Below, piece by piece: positions 17,718 to 25,547 of a DNA stretch of 64,000 bases. Under the pieces are notes generated by a model. That model did not search any database. It saw only the letters and a program-made list of their open reading frames with translations, and was not told the origin of the DNA. Positions within the stretch are counted from its first letter, which is position 1. The number at the start of each line of letters is the position of its first letter. The position numbers and the translations under genes are program-made. The stretch is from an uncultured Anaerolineae bacterium (lineage in GTDB: Bacteria > Chloroflexota > Anaerolineae > Anaerolineales > Villigracilaceae), in NCBI GenBank assembly GCA_903875215.1, contig CAIQVH010000036.1:109176-173175 (forward strand). The letters are read 5' to 3'.

Positions 17718-18429
17718 AAAATCCCAGCCGCTCGTTGCGGCGGATGGTGAGCAGATCGAGGAACATGCGCCACGAGTCGCGCCAGATGTTGACCTTGGAT
17801 TCCGGGTTGTAGGTCCACGGGATGGGGATTTCCACGATCGGAAACCGCATGCGATTGGCGATGTAGAGCAGTTCCACGTCGAAGGACCAGCCCATCAGCG
17901 TTTGGCGGCGAAAGAGTGCATCGGCGGCATCGGCGCGGAACATTTTGAAGCCGCATTGCGTATCGCTCAACGTGGGGAGCACCAGGCTGCGGATCAGGCT
18001 ATTAAAAACCCGCCCGGTGAAGTGACGGTAGGCTGGTTCCTGGTAACGAATGGCACCCGGGGCTTCGCGTGAGGCAATGGCAATGGGCACATCCAGCACA
18101 GGTGGGATGAAGCGCAGGATTTCGTCCACGGGCATTGAAAAATCGGCATCGGCAAAGAAGCGGTAGCTTCCTTGCGCGGCCAGCATTCCTTTTCTTACCG
18201 CGCGGCCTTTGCCGGGAAGTTCTTCGGAAATCACGCTCAGGTTGGGGTGCCGACGGGCGAATTCTGTGGCAATTCCCAGCGAGCGGTCGGTGCTGGCATT
18301 GATGACGATCAGGGTTTCCACGCTGAATGGCTGCCGTGCAACAAAATCCGCCACCTGTTCCAGGGTACGGGGCAGGCGGCGCGCTTCATTTCGTGCAGGA
18401 ATGATCAGGCTCAGAAAAGGATCGGTCAT
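17710..18429 (-). CDS. Family 2 glycosyltransferase, dolichyl-phosphate glucosyltransferase-like
   Basis: 239 residues. GT-A fold with LSLIIPARNEARRLPRTLEQV at the start, INASTDRSL, GKGRAVRKGMLAAQG, the metal-binding DADFSMP and the acceptor region DTQCGFKMFRADAADALF. The Q-C-G-F-K motif is typical of dolichyl or polyprenyl-phosphate beta-glucosyltransferases. No membrane segment is present. Its ATG overlaps the stop codon of the NERD-like gene as ATGA, so the first 5 codons of the longer TTG reading are not used. Confidence 0.88.
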   Translation of the reverse strand: MTDPFLSLIIPARNEARRLPRTLEQVADFVARQPFSVETLIVINASTDRSLGIATEFARRHPNLSVISEELPGKGRAVRKGMLAAQGSYRFFADADFSMPVDEILRFIPPVLDVPIAIASREAPGAIRYQEPAYRHFTGRVFNSLIRSLVLPTLSDTQCGFKMFRADAADALFRRQTLMGWSFDVELLYIANRMRFPIVEIPIPWTYNPESKVNIWRDSWRMFLDLLTIRRNERLGFYA

Positions 18430-19367
18430 GCAAATTGGATCCAACCAAGTTCATATAGGATGTATCCACCGAAGAGGACGATGCTGCACAGCCAGAACAG
18501 GAACATTGCGCCCAGGATCAGCCATTGCGTGGTGCTGATGCCGAGGAAGCGTTTGGGATGGGAGGCTTTTGAGGGTCTGCTCTCGCCTGGTTCGTCGGAG
18601 GCGGCTGGCTCATTGTTCCTGCCGGTCGCCGGGCTGTCGGGCTGGAATTCGGACGATTCTTCTGCATCGGTAAAAGAAAAATCCAGCTCGCCGTCAGACC
18701 CGGATTCATCTTGACTGGAGAAACCGATTTCTTCGTAAGCAGGTTCATCGGGGGGTGTGATCATGACGGACTGTTTGCTCACCCCGGTCAGGATGGCCTG
18801 CTCCAGATCGTTGATCATTTCCGAGTTAAAGATACTGCGCGCCTGGGCCATGGACATGGCAAACCGGGTGAGCGCATCACTCATTACCACGCGGACGGAG
18901 GGCCGCGTTGAGTCTATGTGCAGGGCCGGGTCGCCCGACATCATGATGGGTTCGACGAGAAAACCCCTGTGCCCCAACCTTTCGAGGTAGATTTGCAGAA
19001 CCCGCGCCATGGTCTGAGTCCGTTTGACCTGGTTAATGCGTTCTGGGACAAAATGATCATCCATGATCGTGCCCCACTCGCTTTCGCGAGCCACATAAAT
19101 GCCCTTTTCCGGCAGGGCATTGATCAGCATAATCCCGGGCGGGCCGATCAGAATCATGGGCAGGTCAATATCGGTTTCAGGCAGGGTCAGGTTTTGCATC
19201 AGTGTGAACTGGTTGCCCAATTGCTTGGCCAGTACCGCGGCCACCGTATCCTGTGCCAGGATACGGTCATACCAGGTCATGCCAAATTTAAGCATCCCCT
19301 GAATGCGATTGATGAGATTGATTTCACCTGATTCGGAACGAAAAGCGGTTTTGTCTATGAGTTTCAT
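18426..19367 (-). CDS. NERD-like protein with C-terminal membrane anchor
   Basis: 313 residues. The N-terminal 190 residues look like a degenerate nuclease-related (NERD-like) fold (GNQFTLMQNLTLPETDIDLPMILIGPPGIMLIN). A Glu/Ser/Pro-rich, probably disordered stretch covers about residues 195-275, and one membrane helix near the C-terminus (WLILGAMFLFWLCSIVLFGG) anchors it. The fold assignment is tentative and no active-site set is clear. Start ATG with GGAGGCC upstream. It is the first gene of an operon with glycosyltransferase 2 and rnhB and lies downstream of tRNA-Pro and its terminator. Confidence 0.6.
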   Translation of the reverse strand: MKLIDKTAFRSESGEINLINRIQGMLKFGMTWYDRILAQDTVAAVLAKQLGNQFTLMQNLTLPETDIDLPMILIGPPGIMLINALPEKGIYVARESEWGTIMDDHFVPERINQVKRTQTMARVLQIYLERLGHRGFLVEPIMMSGDPALHIDSTRPSVRVVMSDALTRFAMSMAQARSIFNSEMINDLEQAILTGVSKQSVMITPPDEPAYEEIGFSSQDESGSDGELDFSFTDAEESSEFQPDSPATGRNNEPAASDEPGESRPSKASHPKRFLGISTTQWLILGAMFLFWLCSIVLFGGYILYELGWIQFA

Positions 19368-19485
19368 GGCTGGCCTCCGCCATGGCGCTTGAGAAAAATG
19401 GATTTTGAAAAACGACACAAGTTGGAACAATTGTACTGCGAAATTGCCCAAATTAAATTCGCCTTAAGTCCTAAAGCCTGGCAGG

Positions 19486-19516
19486 AAAAAAAACCAGCGG
19501 CCAAACAGGCCGCCGG
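19486..19516 (-). terminator. Terminator after tRNA-Pro
   Basis: Stem CCGGCGGCC/GGCCGCTGG with a 5-nt loop and a run of eight T on the minus strand, just past the tRNA 3' end. Confidence 0.85.
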
Positions 19517-19524
19517 TAGGGTTG

Positions 19525-19598
19525 TCGGGGTGGACGGATTCGAACCGACGGCCTCTTGCTCCCAAAGCAAGCGCGCTAGCCAGCTGCGCTACACCCCG
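19525..19598 (-). tRNA. tRNA-Pro (anticodon TGG)
   Basis: 74 nt, cloverleaf complete: acceptor CGGGGTG/CACCCCG, D arm with AGCTGGCTAGCGC, anticodon stem CTTGC/GCAAG with loop TTTGGGA (anticodon TGG), and T arm GTCGGTTCGAATCCG. CCA is not encoded. It has its own promoter and terminator. Confidence 0.95.
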
Positions 19599-19629
19599 TG
19601 GCGGACACAGGCATCCCGATAACAGAACG

Positions 19630-19659
19630 AGTATAATGCGAACCGGTCACAATCGTCAA
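19630..19659. promoter_or_regulatory. Overlapping divergent promoters for tRNA-Pro and the esterase gene
   Basis: Minus strand: TTGACG (19654-19659), 18-nt spacer, TATACT (19630-19635) for tRNA-Pro. Plus strand: TATAAT at 19632-19637 for the esterase. The two -10 hexamers overlap by four bases and the tRNA -35 box touches the esterase start codon. Confidence 0.6.
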
Positions 19660-20597
19660 TGTTGAAAACGACAAAACCCCGCAACCACCCCAGCGCGCTC
19701 CTGGCCCAGGCTGGTTTTTTCCTGCCCGGGCTGTTGATGCTTAACCTGCTGCTGTCCTCCTGCCGGCCAGCCTCTGCGCCGCTGCCTGCAGTCTTCACGC
19801 CCACTGCGCCGGAGACAACCATGACCCCGACCCTGGCCGTGGAGCCTGCCCCCACCATTCATCTGCCTGAGCCCACTCCGAGCGAGGTGGTGTGTGCTGA
19901 GCACAGCGGCGCCATCAAAACCGGTGTGATCGAGACGCCCCTACTCCCCAAACCCATGCGATACAATCTCTATCTGCCCCCCTGTTATTCCAGCGAAACC
20001 GGCAGACGCTACCCGGTGCTGTACCTGCTGCATGGTCAGAATTTCGACGAGGGGCAGTGGATCCGCCTGGGAGCCACATCCAGCGCCGATCGGCTGATCG
20101 GCGCCGGAGAGATTCCGCCCCTGATCATCGTCATGCCTTACGATTACTCGTACAAACAACCCACCGAATACAATTTTGAGCAGGTTTTTCTTGAAATCCT
20201 GCTGCCGCAAATTGACCAGGCTTACCGCACCCGCGCCCAGGCCGAAGCGCGCGCCGTAGGCGGTCTTTCGCGGGGCGGCGCCTGGGCCATCCACTTCGGC
20301 ATTCGCCACCCAGATTTGTTTGGCGCGCTGGGCGCACACTCCCCGGCTGTTTTTTACAGCGACATGGACACCATGCGCCTGCGCCTGCGCGACGTTGACT
20401 TGAATCATTTCCCGCGCATTTTTGTCGATGTGGGCATTGATGACACAGAATACGCCACCGCCCTGCCGTTTGTAAACCTGCTCGACGAAATGAACCTGCC
20501 CCACGAATGGCACGCTTACGTCGGCTTTCACGATGAGCAATACTGGTCGGCACATGTCGAAGAATACCTGCGCTGGTACGCCGCCGCATGGAAATAA
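19659..20597 (+). CDS. Esterase D-like lipoprotein (alpha/beta hydrolase)
   Basis: 312 residues. A signal peptide with lipobox LLLSSC near residue 33 is followed by a Thr/Pro linker, so the enzyme is exported and lipid-anchored. The hydrolase domain has YPVLYLLHGQN, the nucleophile motif GGLSRGGAW, and a late His in GFHDEQYWSAH. This is the esterase/feruloyl-esterase-like (EstA/antigen 85-like) family. The natural substrate is unknown. The ATG at 19659 has no clear ribosome site and the -10 is 21 nt upstream, leaving a very short leader. Confidence 0.85.
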   Translation: MLKTTKPRNHPSALLAQAGFFLPGLLMLNLLLSSCRPASAPLPAVFTPTAPETTMTPTLAVEPAPTIHLPEPTPSEVVCAEHSGAIKTGVIETPLLPKPMRYNLYLPPCYSSETGRRYPVLYLLHGQNFDEGQWIRLGATSSADRLIGAGEIPPLIIVMPYDYSYKQPTEYNFEQVFLEILLPQIDQAYRTRAQAEARAVGGLSRGGAWAIHFGIRHPDLFGALGAHSPAVFYSDMDTMRLRLRDVDLNHFPRIFVDVGIDDTEYATALPFVNLLDEMNLPHEWHAYVGFHDEQYWSAHVEEYLRWYAAAWK

Positions 20598-20621
20598 AGC
20601 AAGTTACGATATAATCCGCTC

Positions 20622-20909
20622 ATGCCACTCACTCCCCAGGAAGTTGAACATATCGCCAGATTGGCCCGTCTCGAATTGACCAGCGCGGAACAGACCCGCT
20701 ACCGAGAACAGCTTTCGGCCATTCTCGATCACGTCGCGCAGCTACAAAAGCTGGATACATCCCGCATCCCGCCCACCGCCAGCGTTTTCAGCGGCGACAG
20801 TCACCTGCGCGCCGATCAACCCCGCCCCGGCCTGACGCCGGAAGCCCTGCTCAAGAACGCGCCGGAACAGGAAAAGGGGCAATTCAAGATTCCACCGGTG
20901 TTCGAATAA
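20622..20909 (+). CDS. gatC: Asp/Glu-tRNA amidotransferase subunit C
   Basis: 95 residues with the GatC hallmarks: TPQEVEHIARLARLELT at the start, a central RIPPTASVF, and a C-terminal GQFKIPPVFE. It stabilises the GatA-GatB complex that amidates misacylated Glu-tRNA-Gln and Asp-tRNA-Asn. TATAAT at 20610-20615 is exactly 6 nt before the ATG and no Shine-Dalgarno exists, so the mRNA is probably leaderless. gatA follows after a 69-nt repeat-containing gap. Confidence 0.93.
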   Translation: MPLTPQEVEHIARLARLELTSAEQTRYREQLSAILDHVAQLQKLDTSRIPPTASVFSGDSHLRADQPRPGLTPEALLKNAPEQEKGQFKIPPVFE

Positions 20910-20910
20910 C

Positions 20911-20978
20911 GTGCCAGGTATCAAGTGTCAGGTGTCAAGTTCGGCCTGAAACGTGATACCTGCCACCTGACACAACTT
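20911..20978. repeat. Compound direct and inverted repeat in the gatC-gatA gap
   Basis: An 11-nt unit occurs twice directly (AGGTATCAAGT, AGGTGTCAAGT, 20916-20926 and 20930-20940) and twice inverted. GGTATCA (20917-20923) pairs with TGATACC (20954-20960), and GTGTCAGGTG (20925-20934) pairs perfectly with CACCTGACAC (20964-20973). It fills the whole gap up to the gatA start codon. Confidence 0.65.
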
Positions 20979-22469
20979 ATGCCTTCTCTTACGTCACTCT
21001 CATTAACCGAATCCCAAACATTGCTCCAACGTGGAGAAATTTCCAGCCGCGAACTGGTGACTGCCTGCCTGGAGCATGTCTCCGCGCTGGATGGGCAACT
21101 GCATGCCTTTTTATATGTCGCGGCAGAACAAGCCCTGGCCCAGGCTGAAGCTGCGGATAAAAAATTATCTGAACTGCGGGGAACCGGTTTACCGATTTCC
21201 CAATCTACCATGCCCCTGCTGGGCATCCCAATGGCGATTAAAGATGTTCTCACCGTCGAGGGAATGCCGTGCACCTGCGGTTCAAAGATTTTGGAAGGCT
21301 ACGTGCCGCCGTTTACGGCAACGGTGGTGCAGAAATTGCAGGCGGCAGGCGTGATTGTGATCGGCAAAACCAATACCGATGAGTTTGCGATGGGTTCGAG
21401 CACGGAAAATTCGGCATACGGCGTGACGCATAATCCGTGGGATGTGGCGCGGGTGCCGGGTGGTTCGTCGGGGGGCAGCGCGGCGGCAGTGGTAGCGGGG
21501 CTCGTCCCGGCGGCGCTGGGGACGGATACGGGCGGGTCGGTGCGGCAGCCGGCCTCGTTCTGCGGCGTGACGGGCATCAAGCCGACTTATGGGCGCTCGT
21601 CGCGCTACGGGTTGGTGGCCTATGGCTCGTCGCTGGATTGCGTCGGGGCGTTTGGGCACAGCGCGGCGGATGTGGCGGCGGTTTTCTCGGCCTATAACGG
21701 GCGCGACCCGCTGGATGCGACCACGCAGGATGTCCCGGCGGCGAACATTACTCTCGGTACAGAAGCAGTTTCCAGCTTGAAGGGAATCCGTATTGGGGTG
21801 CCGAAGGAGTATTTCATCGCGGGGATCCAGCCCGAGGTGGAGGGAAAAATCCGCGCGGCGATCCAAAAAATGGAAGAATTGGGCGCAGAAATCCGCCAGG
21901 TCAGCCTGCCACACACCGAGTATGCGCTACCGGTCTATTACCTGATCGCCCCTGCGGAGGCTTCGGCCAATCTGGCGCGCTTCGATGGGGTGCGCTACGG
22001 TCCGCGCGTCAGCGGCGATTCGATGTGGGATGTCTTTTATAAGACGCGCGGCGAGAAGTTCGGCGATGAGGTGACGCGGCGCATCATGCTCGGGACGTAT
22101 GCGCTTTCAGCCGGGTATTATGACGCGTTTTACGGGCAGGCGCAGAAGGTGCGGACGCTGATCAAGCGCGATTTCGAGCAGGTTTTCCACGAAGTGGATG
22201 CGGTGGCCTGCCCGGTGGCGCCAACGACGGCTTTCAAAATCGGCGCGCACGGCGACGATCCACTGGCGATGTACCTGGAGGATGTTTTTACCCTGCCCGC
22301 CAACCTGGCCGGGGTGCCAGGACTGGCTTTCCCGGTCGGGTTTGATGCCGCCGGGCTGCCGGTGGGGATGCAATTGATGGGCAGACACTTTGATGAGGCA
22401 ATGCTTTTCCGGGTGGCGCACGCGTATCAGCAGGCGACGGATTGGCACAAGCAAAAACCGACCTTGTGA
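20979..22469 (+). CDS. gatA: Asp/Glu-tRNA amidotransferase subunit A
   Basis: 496-residue amidase that releases ammonia from glutamine for tRNA amidation. The signature GGSSGGSAAAVVAGLVPAAL with TDTGGSVRQPASFCG gives the Ser-cisSer-Lys machinery (the Lys lies in GIPMAIKDVL). The GatA-specific GVPKEYF and C-terminal LPANLAGVPGLAFPVGF are present. I chose ATG 20979; the frame is open further upstream through the repeat. No ribosome site is visible, since the repeat abuts the start. gatB is not in the window. Confidence 0.94.
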   Translation: MPSLTSLSLTESQTLLQRGEISSRELVTACLEHVSALDGQLHAFLYVAAEQALAQAEAADKKLSELRGTGLPISQSTMPLLGIPMAIKDVLTVEGMPCTCGSKILEGYVPPFTATVVQKLQAAGVIVIGKTNTDEFAMGSSTENSAYGVTHNPWDVARVPGGSSGGSAAAVVAGLVPAALGTDTGGSVRQPASFCGVTGIKPTYGRSSRYGLVAYGSSLDCVGAFGHSAADVAAVFSAYNGRDPLDATTQDVPAANITLGTEAVSSLKGIRIGVPKEYFIAGIQPEVEGKIRAAIQKMEELGAEIRQVSLPHTEYALPVYYLIAPAEASANLARFDGVRYGPRVSGDSMWDVFYKTRGEKFGDEVTRRIMLGTYALSAGYYDAFYGQAQKVRTLIKRDFEQVFHEVDAVACPVAPTTAFKIGAHGDDPLAMYLEDVFTLPANLAGVPGLAFPVGFDAAGLPVGMQLMGRHFDEAMLFRVAHAYQQATDWHKQKPTL

Positions 22470-22483
22470 CAGGCTTTATAAAT

Positions 22484-22500
22484 CGCCATTTTGGCGTTTT
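22484..22500 (+). terminator. Weak terminator after gatA
   Basis: Short stem CGCCA/TGGCG with a 3-nt loop and TTTT, 15 nt past the stop codon. Confidence 0.45.
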
Positions 22501-22587
22501 AGTAAGCTGTTGACTGGTTAAAAAATAGTTTGGCAGTTACCCAGATGTTCAATGAATGCCAAGTGAAAATCTACTTTAACTGCGCGA

Positions 22588-23283
22588 ATGTGTATGACAA
22601 TTAACCCTGCTGATCAAGTGAAAACACATTTTTGGTATATTGATCCCAAGGAGTATGCTCGCCACGAAAATCGCCGTGGGAAACGTCATGCTTACCAGAC
22701 CATCAAGGCATCTTCTACAGCTCTCGTTGTAATCGACATGATTCCCTTCTTTGTGAATGAGAATCCATATTGTCGGGGTATCATCCCCAACATTGCCCGA
22801 TTAACATCAACGTTGCGTGCGGCTGGAGGTGTTGTTGTATGGGTACTCCCTGCCGTTGAAACCAGAGTTTCAGATGTAAAGCGAGAGTTTTTCGGCGATA
22901 AAGTAGCAGATATGTACAATAAATCAGCAGGAAGTGGTTCTCTTAATGAGCGCATATGGCACGAGTTTGATGTGCTGCCTGATGATCTTATCGTTGAGAA
23001 ATCTTCATCAAGCGCATTTTTCCCTGGGTACTCACCACTCCATTCAATGTTGCAGGAACACAACATTGATACTGTGCTAATCACAGGAACGGTGACGAAT
23101 GTTTGTTGCGAGTCATCCGCGCGTGACGCCAAAGAGTTAGGATATCGCGTCATCATGGTGGCCGACGCAAATGCAGCCGTCTCTGACCAAAGCCATAATG
23201 CCACATTGCATACGATTTATCGTTCGTTTGGCGATGTGAGACCAACTCAAGAAGTGATAGAGCTAATCTCATCAGAAAGCTAG
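22588..23283 (+). CDS. Isochorismatase-family cysteine hydrolase
   Basis: 231 residues. The catalytic triad of the family is visible: Asp in LVVIDMIPFFV, a Lys in the VEKSSSSAF region, and the nucleophile Cys in TVTNVCCESSARDAKELGYRVI. Such enzymes hydrolyse isochorismate, nicotinamide or N-carbamoyl compounds; this one cannot be narrowed down. The gene is clearly more AT-rich than its neighbours and uses codons such as AAT, TCA and ATA more freely, and it has no ribosome site or tight neighbours. It looks acquired. ATG at 22588 or 22594 (two codons later) are both possible. Confidence 0.82.
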   Translation: MCMTINPADQVKTHFWYIDPKEYARHENRRGKRHAYQTIKASSTALVVIDMIPFFVNENPYCRGIIPNIARLTSTLRAAGGVVVWVLPAVETRVSDVKREFFGDKVADMYNKSAGSGSLNERIWHEFDVLPDDLIVEKSSSSAFFPGYSPLHSMLQEHNIDTVLITGTVTNVCCESSARDAKELGYRVIMVADANAAVSDQSHNATLHTIYRSFGDVRPTQEVIELISSES

Positions 23284-23450
23284 AGTCAGTTGCTTAACAA
23301 AAATTGCCCAATACCTCTTGCGCACGGATGCGGGGCGGGCTTCGCTTCGTCCCACAGGGATTTAGCCCCGAAATCGGGTTCTACGCTGTGGCTTATGTCT
23401 GCCACATCTGCCCTGCGTCGGTAAAGCCATTCGTTGGCGAAATATATTCT
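23284..23450 (+). other. GC-variable intergenic segment, weakly attC-like
   Basis: It begins with GCTTAACAA just past the isochorismatase stop and ends with CATTCGTTGG, with internal self-complementary patches (GCGGGCTTCGCTTCGTCCC, GTGGCTTATGTCTGCCAC). An integron attC site should have RYYYAAC and GTTRRRY ends; the left end fits, the right end fits only in part. Treated as a suggestion only. Confidence 0.2.
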
Positions 23451-23498
23451 GCACTCATGCGGTCAGAGCACCGTTCGAGTCAAAAACAGGAGACTTTC

Positions 23499-24476
23499 AT
23501 GAACATCTTTATCACAGGCGGTGCAGGCTATATCGGTTCGGCTACGGCGGAGGCGCTGCTCAAGGCCGGGCATGGTGTGACGATCTACGATTCGCTGGTC
23601 ACCGGGCATCGCGAGGCGGTGCCGGAGGGCGCGAAGTTCATCCACGCCGAGCTGTCCGATTCGCTGGCGCTGGCGATTGCCTTGAAGGATGAGAAATACG
23701 ACGCCGTGATGCATTTTGCGGCTTTCATCGAGGCGGGTGAGAGTATGAAGGCGCCGGCCAAGTTCTTTCGCAACAACCTGATCAACTCGCTGACGCTGAT
23801 CGAGGCGGCGGTTAAGGCGGGTGTGCCGCGCTTCCTGCTCTCCTCGACGGCGGCAGTCTACCAGTCGAGCGAGGCGCCGCTGACTGAGGATTCCCCGCTC
23901 GGGCCAACGAATACCTACGGTTTCACCAAACTGGCGGTCGAACAATCGCTGGATTGGTTCCGGCAGGTACACGGGCTGCATTTTGCGGCGCTGCGCTACT
24001 TCAACGCCAGCGGCGCGCTGCCCGGGCGCGGCGAAGCCCACCAGCCAGAGAGTCATCTCATTCCGCGCGTGCTGGATGTGGCGCTGGGAAAAGCCGAATA
24101 TGCCTACATCTACGGGACGGATTACCCGACGCCGGATGGGACCTGCATCCGCGATTACATCCACATTGCCGACCTGGTGTCGGCACACATCCTGACGGTG
24201 GAAGCCCTGGCCGAACAGGAAAAATTGATCTATAACGTCGGCTCGGGCAATGGCTTTTCGGTGCGCGAGGTGATTGACACCGCCAGCGCGGTGGTCGGCG
24301 AGAAAATCCCGGTGCGCGAGATGCCGCGCCGCCCCGGCGATTCGGCGCGGCTGGTGGCCTCCTCGCAGAAAATCCGCCATGAGCTGGGCTGGAAGCCGCA
24401 GCACGATAACATGCAAGACATCATCGGCAGCGCGTGGGAATGGCACAAGAGCCATCCGCGCGGGTATGCGGGCTGA
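23499..24476 (+). CDS. galE: UDP-glucose 4-epimerase
   Basis: 325-residue extended short-chain dehydrogenase. The NAD fold is MNIFITGGAGYIGSATAEALL, the active-site Tyr and Lys are in NTYGFTKLAVEQS, and LLSSTAAVYQ supplies the Ser/Thr. LRYFNASGALPG and GTDYPTPDGTCIRDYIHIADL are characteristic of GalE. It interconverts UDP-glucose and UDP-galactose. The ATG at 23499 follows CAGGAGAC; the longer frame upstream is not coding. The M50 protease gene starts 2 nt after its stop. Confidence 0.93.
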   Translation: MNIFITGGAGYIGSATAEALLKAGHGVTIYDSLVTGHREAVPEGAKFIHAELSDSLALAIALKDEKYDAVMHFAAFIEAGESMKAPAKFFRNNLINSLTLIEAAVKAGVPRFLLSSTAAVYQSSEAPLTEDSPLGPTNTYGFTKLAVEQSLDWFRQVHGLHFAALRYFNASGALPGRGEAHQPESHLIPRVLDVALGKAEYAYIYGTDYPTPDGTCIRDYIHIADLVSAHILTVEALAEQEKLIYNVGSGNGFSVREVIDTASAVVGEKIPVREMPRRPGDSARLVASSQKIRHELGWKPQHDNMQDIIGSAWEWHKSHPRGYAG

Positions 24477-24478
24477 TT

Positions 24479-25135
24479 ATGGAAAAATTCTTGACGTTTT
24501 TTGTCGTTTTGATTGGCTGGGTTTTTTCTCTGACCCTGCATGAGTTCATGCATGCCTTTGTGGCGTACCAGGGCGGCGACTGGACTGTGCGCGAAAAAGG
24601 CTACCTGACCTTCAACCCGTTAAAGTATACACACCCGCTTTATTCGATCGCCATTCCACTCCTGTTTCTTTTATTGGGCGGGATTGGTCTGCCTGGCGGA
24701 GCAGTTTACATCCAGACTCATTTGCTGCGCTCCGATCGCTGGCGCAGCGCCGTGGCACTGGCCGGGCCGCTCTCGAACCTGTTTCTGGCGATTGTGCTGG
24801 GTCTGCTCTTGAGATTTGCCCCGCTGACCGACAGCGGCCTATGGCCCGGGCTGGCCTTCCTGGCGCTGCTGCAGGTAACTGCGGCGCTGTTCAACCTGCT
24901 GCCAATTGCGCCGTTTGACGGCTACAACGCCATCCGCCCCTACCTGGGCTGGCAAGTGCGCGAGCGGATGGATCAATTTGGTCAGGTTTCGCTGATCGTG
25001 ATCTTCCTGGCTTTTTCGTACCTGCCGCTGGTCAGCACGTTGTTCTGGGGTTTGGTGCGGCTGGTGGCAACGCTGACCGGGGTGCCGCTATTCCTGGCGG
25101 CGCTGGGCCAGTCGCAGTTCATGTTCTGGCGCTGA
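24479..25135 (+). CDS. Site-2 protease-like (M50) membrane peptidase
   Basis: 218 residues, five or six membrane helices. The zinc motif HEFMH is in SLTLHEFMHAFVAYQGGD near residue 20-30, and the second metal-binding motif is NLLPIAPFDGYNAI, equivalent to the NxxPxxxLDG motif with Phe-Asp-Gly. The small size and lack of a PDZ domain match the minimal M50B-like proteins common in bacteria, whose substrates are mostly unknown. It starts 2 nt downstream of galE and is probably cotranscribed with it. Confidence 0.85.
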   Translation: MEKFLTFFVVLIGWVFSLTLHEFMHAFVAYQGGDWTVREKGYLTFNPLKYTHPLYSIAIPLLFLLLGGIGLPGGAVYIQTHLLRSDRWRSAVALAGPLSNLFLAIVLGLLLRFAPLTDSGLWPGLAFLALLQVTAALFNLLPIAPFDGYNAIRPYLGWQVRERMDQFGQVSLIVIFLAFSYLPLVSTLFWGLVRLVATLTGVPLFLAALGQSQFMFWR

Positions 25136-25139
25136 ACGC

Positions 25140-25478
25140 TCAGCGGTTATCCCCCTCGCCGCGTATCTTGCCGCGCTCCAGACGCGAGAAGAGTTTTTCA
25201 AGGTTAGATTCGGCCACTTCTTGCAGGGAAAGATTCAGCTCGGTGGCGATCTGGGCCAGGTACCAGAGCACGTCGCCGAGTTCGTATTTCAGGGCTTCGC
25301 GGTCTTCAGCTGAAATCTGGCCGCCTTTGTCGCGGAAGATTTTTTTTACTTTGCCGGCGAGTTCACCCGCTTCGTTAACGAGGCCCAGCGTCGGGTAGAC
25401 GATGGGGTGATCGGTGCGGATCAGGTTCCAGGTTTTGCGCGATTCGCGCTGGTAGTCGTTCAATTTTTCCAATTCCAT
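25140..25478 (-). CDS. MazG-like nucleotide pyrophosphohydrolase
   Basis: 112 residues, one MazG-type helical domain. The metal-binding acidic set is visible: LVNEAGELAGKVKK (ExxE of helix 1-2) and ALKYELGDVLWYLAQIA (ExxD). These enzymes remove pyrophosphate from non-canonical or excess NTPs. It is a single-domain form, like the homodimeric MazG-like proteins, not the two-domain E. coli MazG. ATG behind CAGGAG. Only 4 nt separate its stop from that of the convergent M50 gene. Confidence 0.88.
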   Translation of the reverse strand: MELEKLNDYQRESRKTWNLIRTDHPIVYPTLGLVNEAGELAGKVKKIFRDKGGQISAEDREALKYELGDVLWYLAQIATELNLSLQEVAESNLEKLFSRLERGKIRGEGDNR

Positions 25479-25502
25479 ACAGGCTCCTGAGTAATTTCAT
25501 GA

Positions 25503-25531
25503 GAAAGCGGGCTGCTTTGGGGCAGCCCGCT
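25503..25531 (-). terminator. Terminator of the BMP-like lipoprotein gene
   Basis: Stem AGCGGGCTGC/GCAGCCCGCT followed on the minus strand by TTTC, 17 nt past the stop at 25548. Confidence 0.7.
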
Positions 25532-25547
25532 CTTGTTGTGCTGGGGA

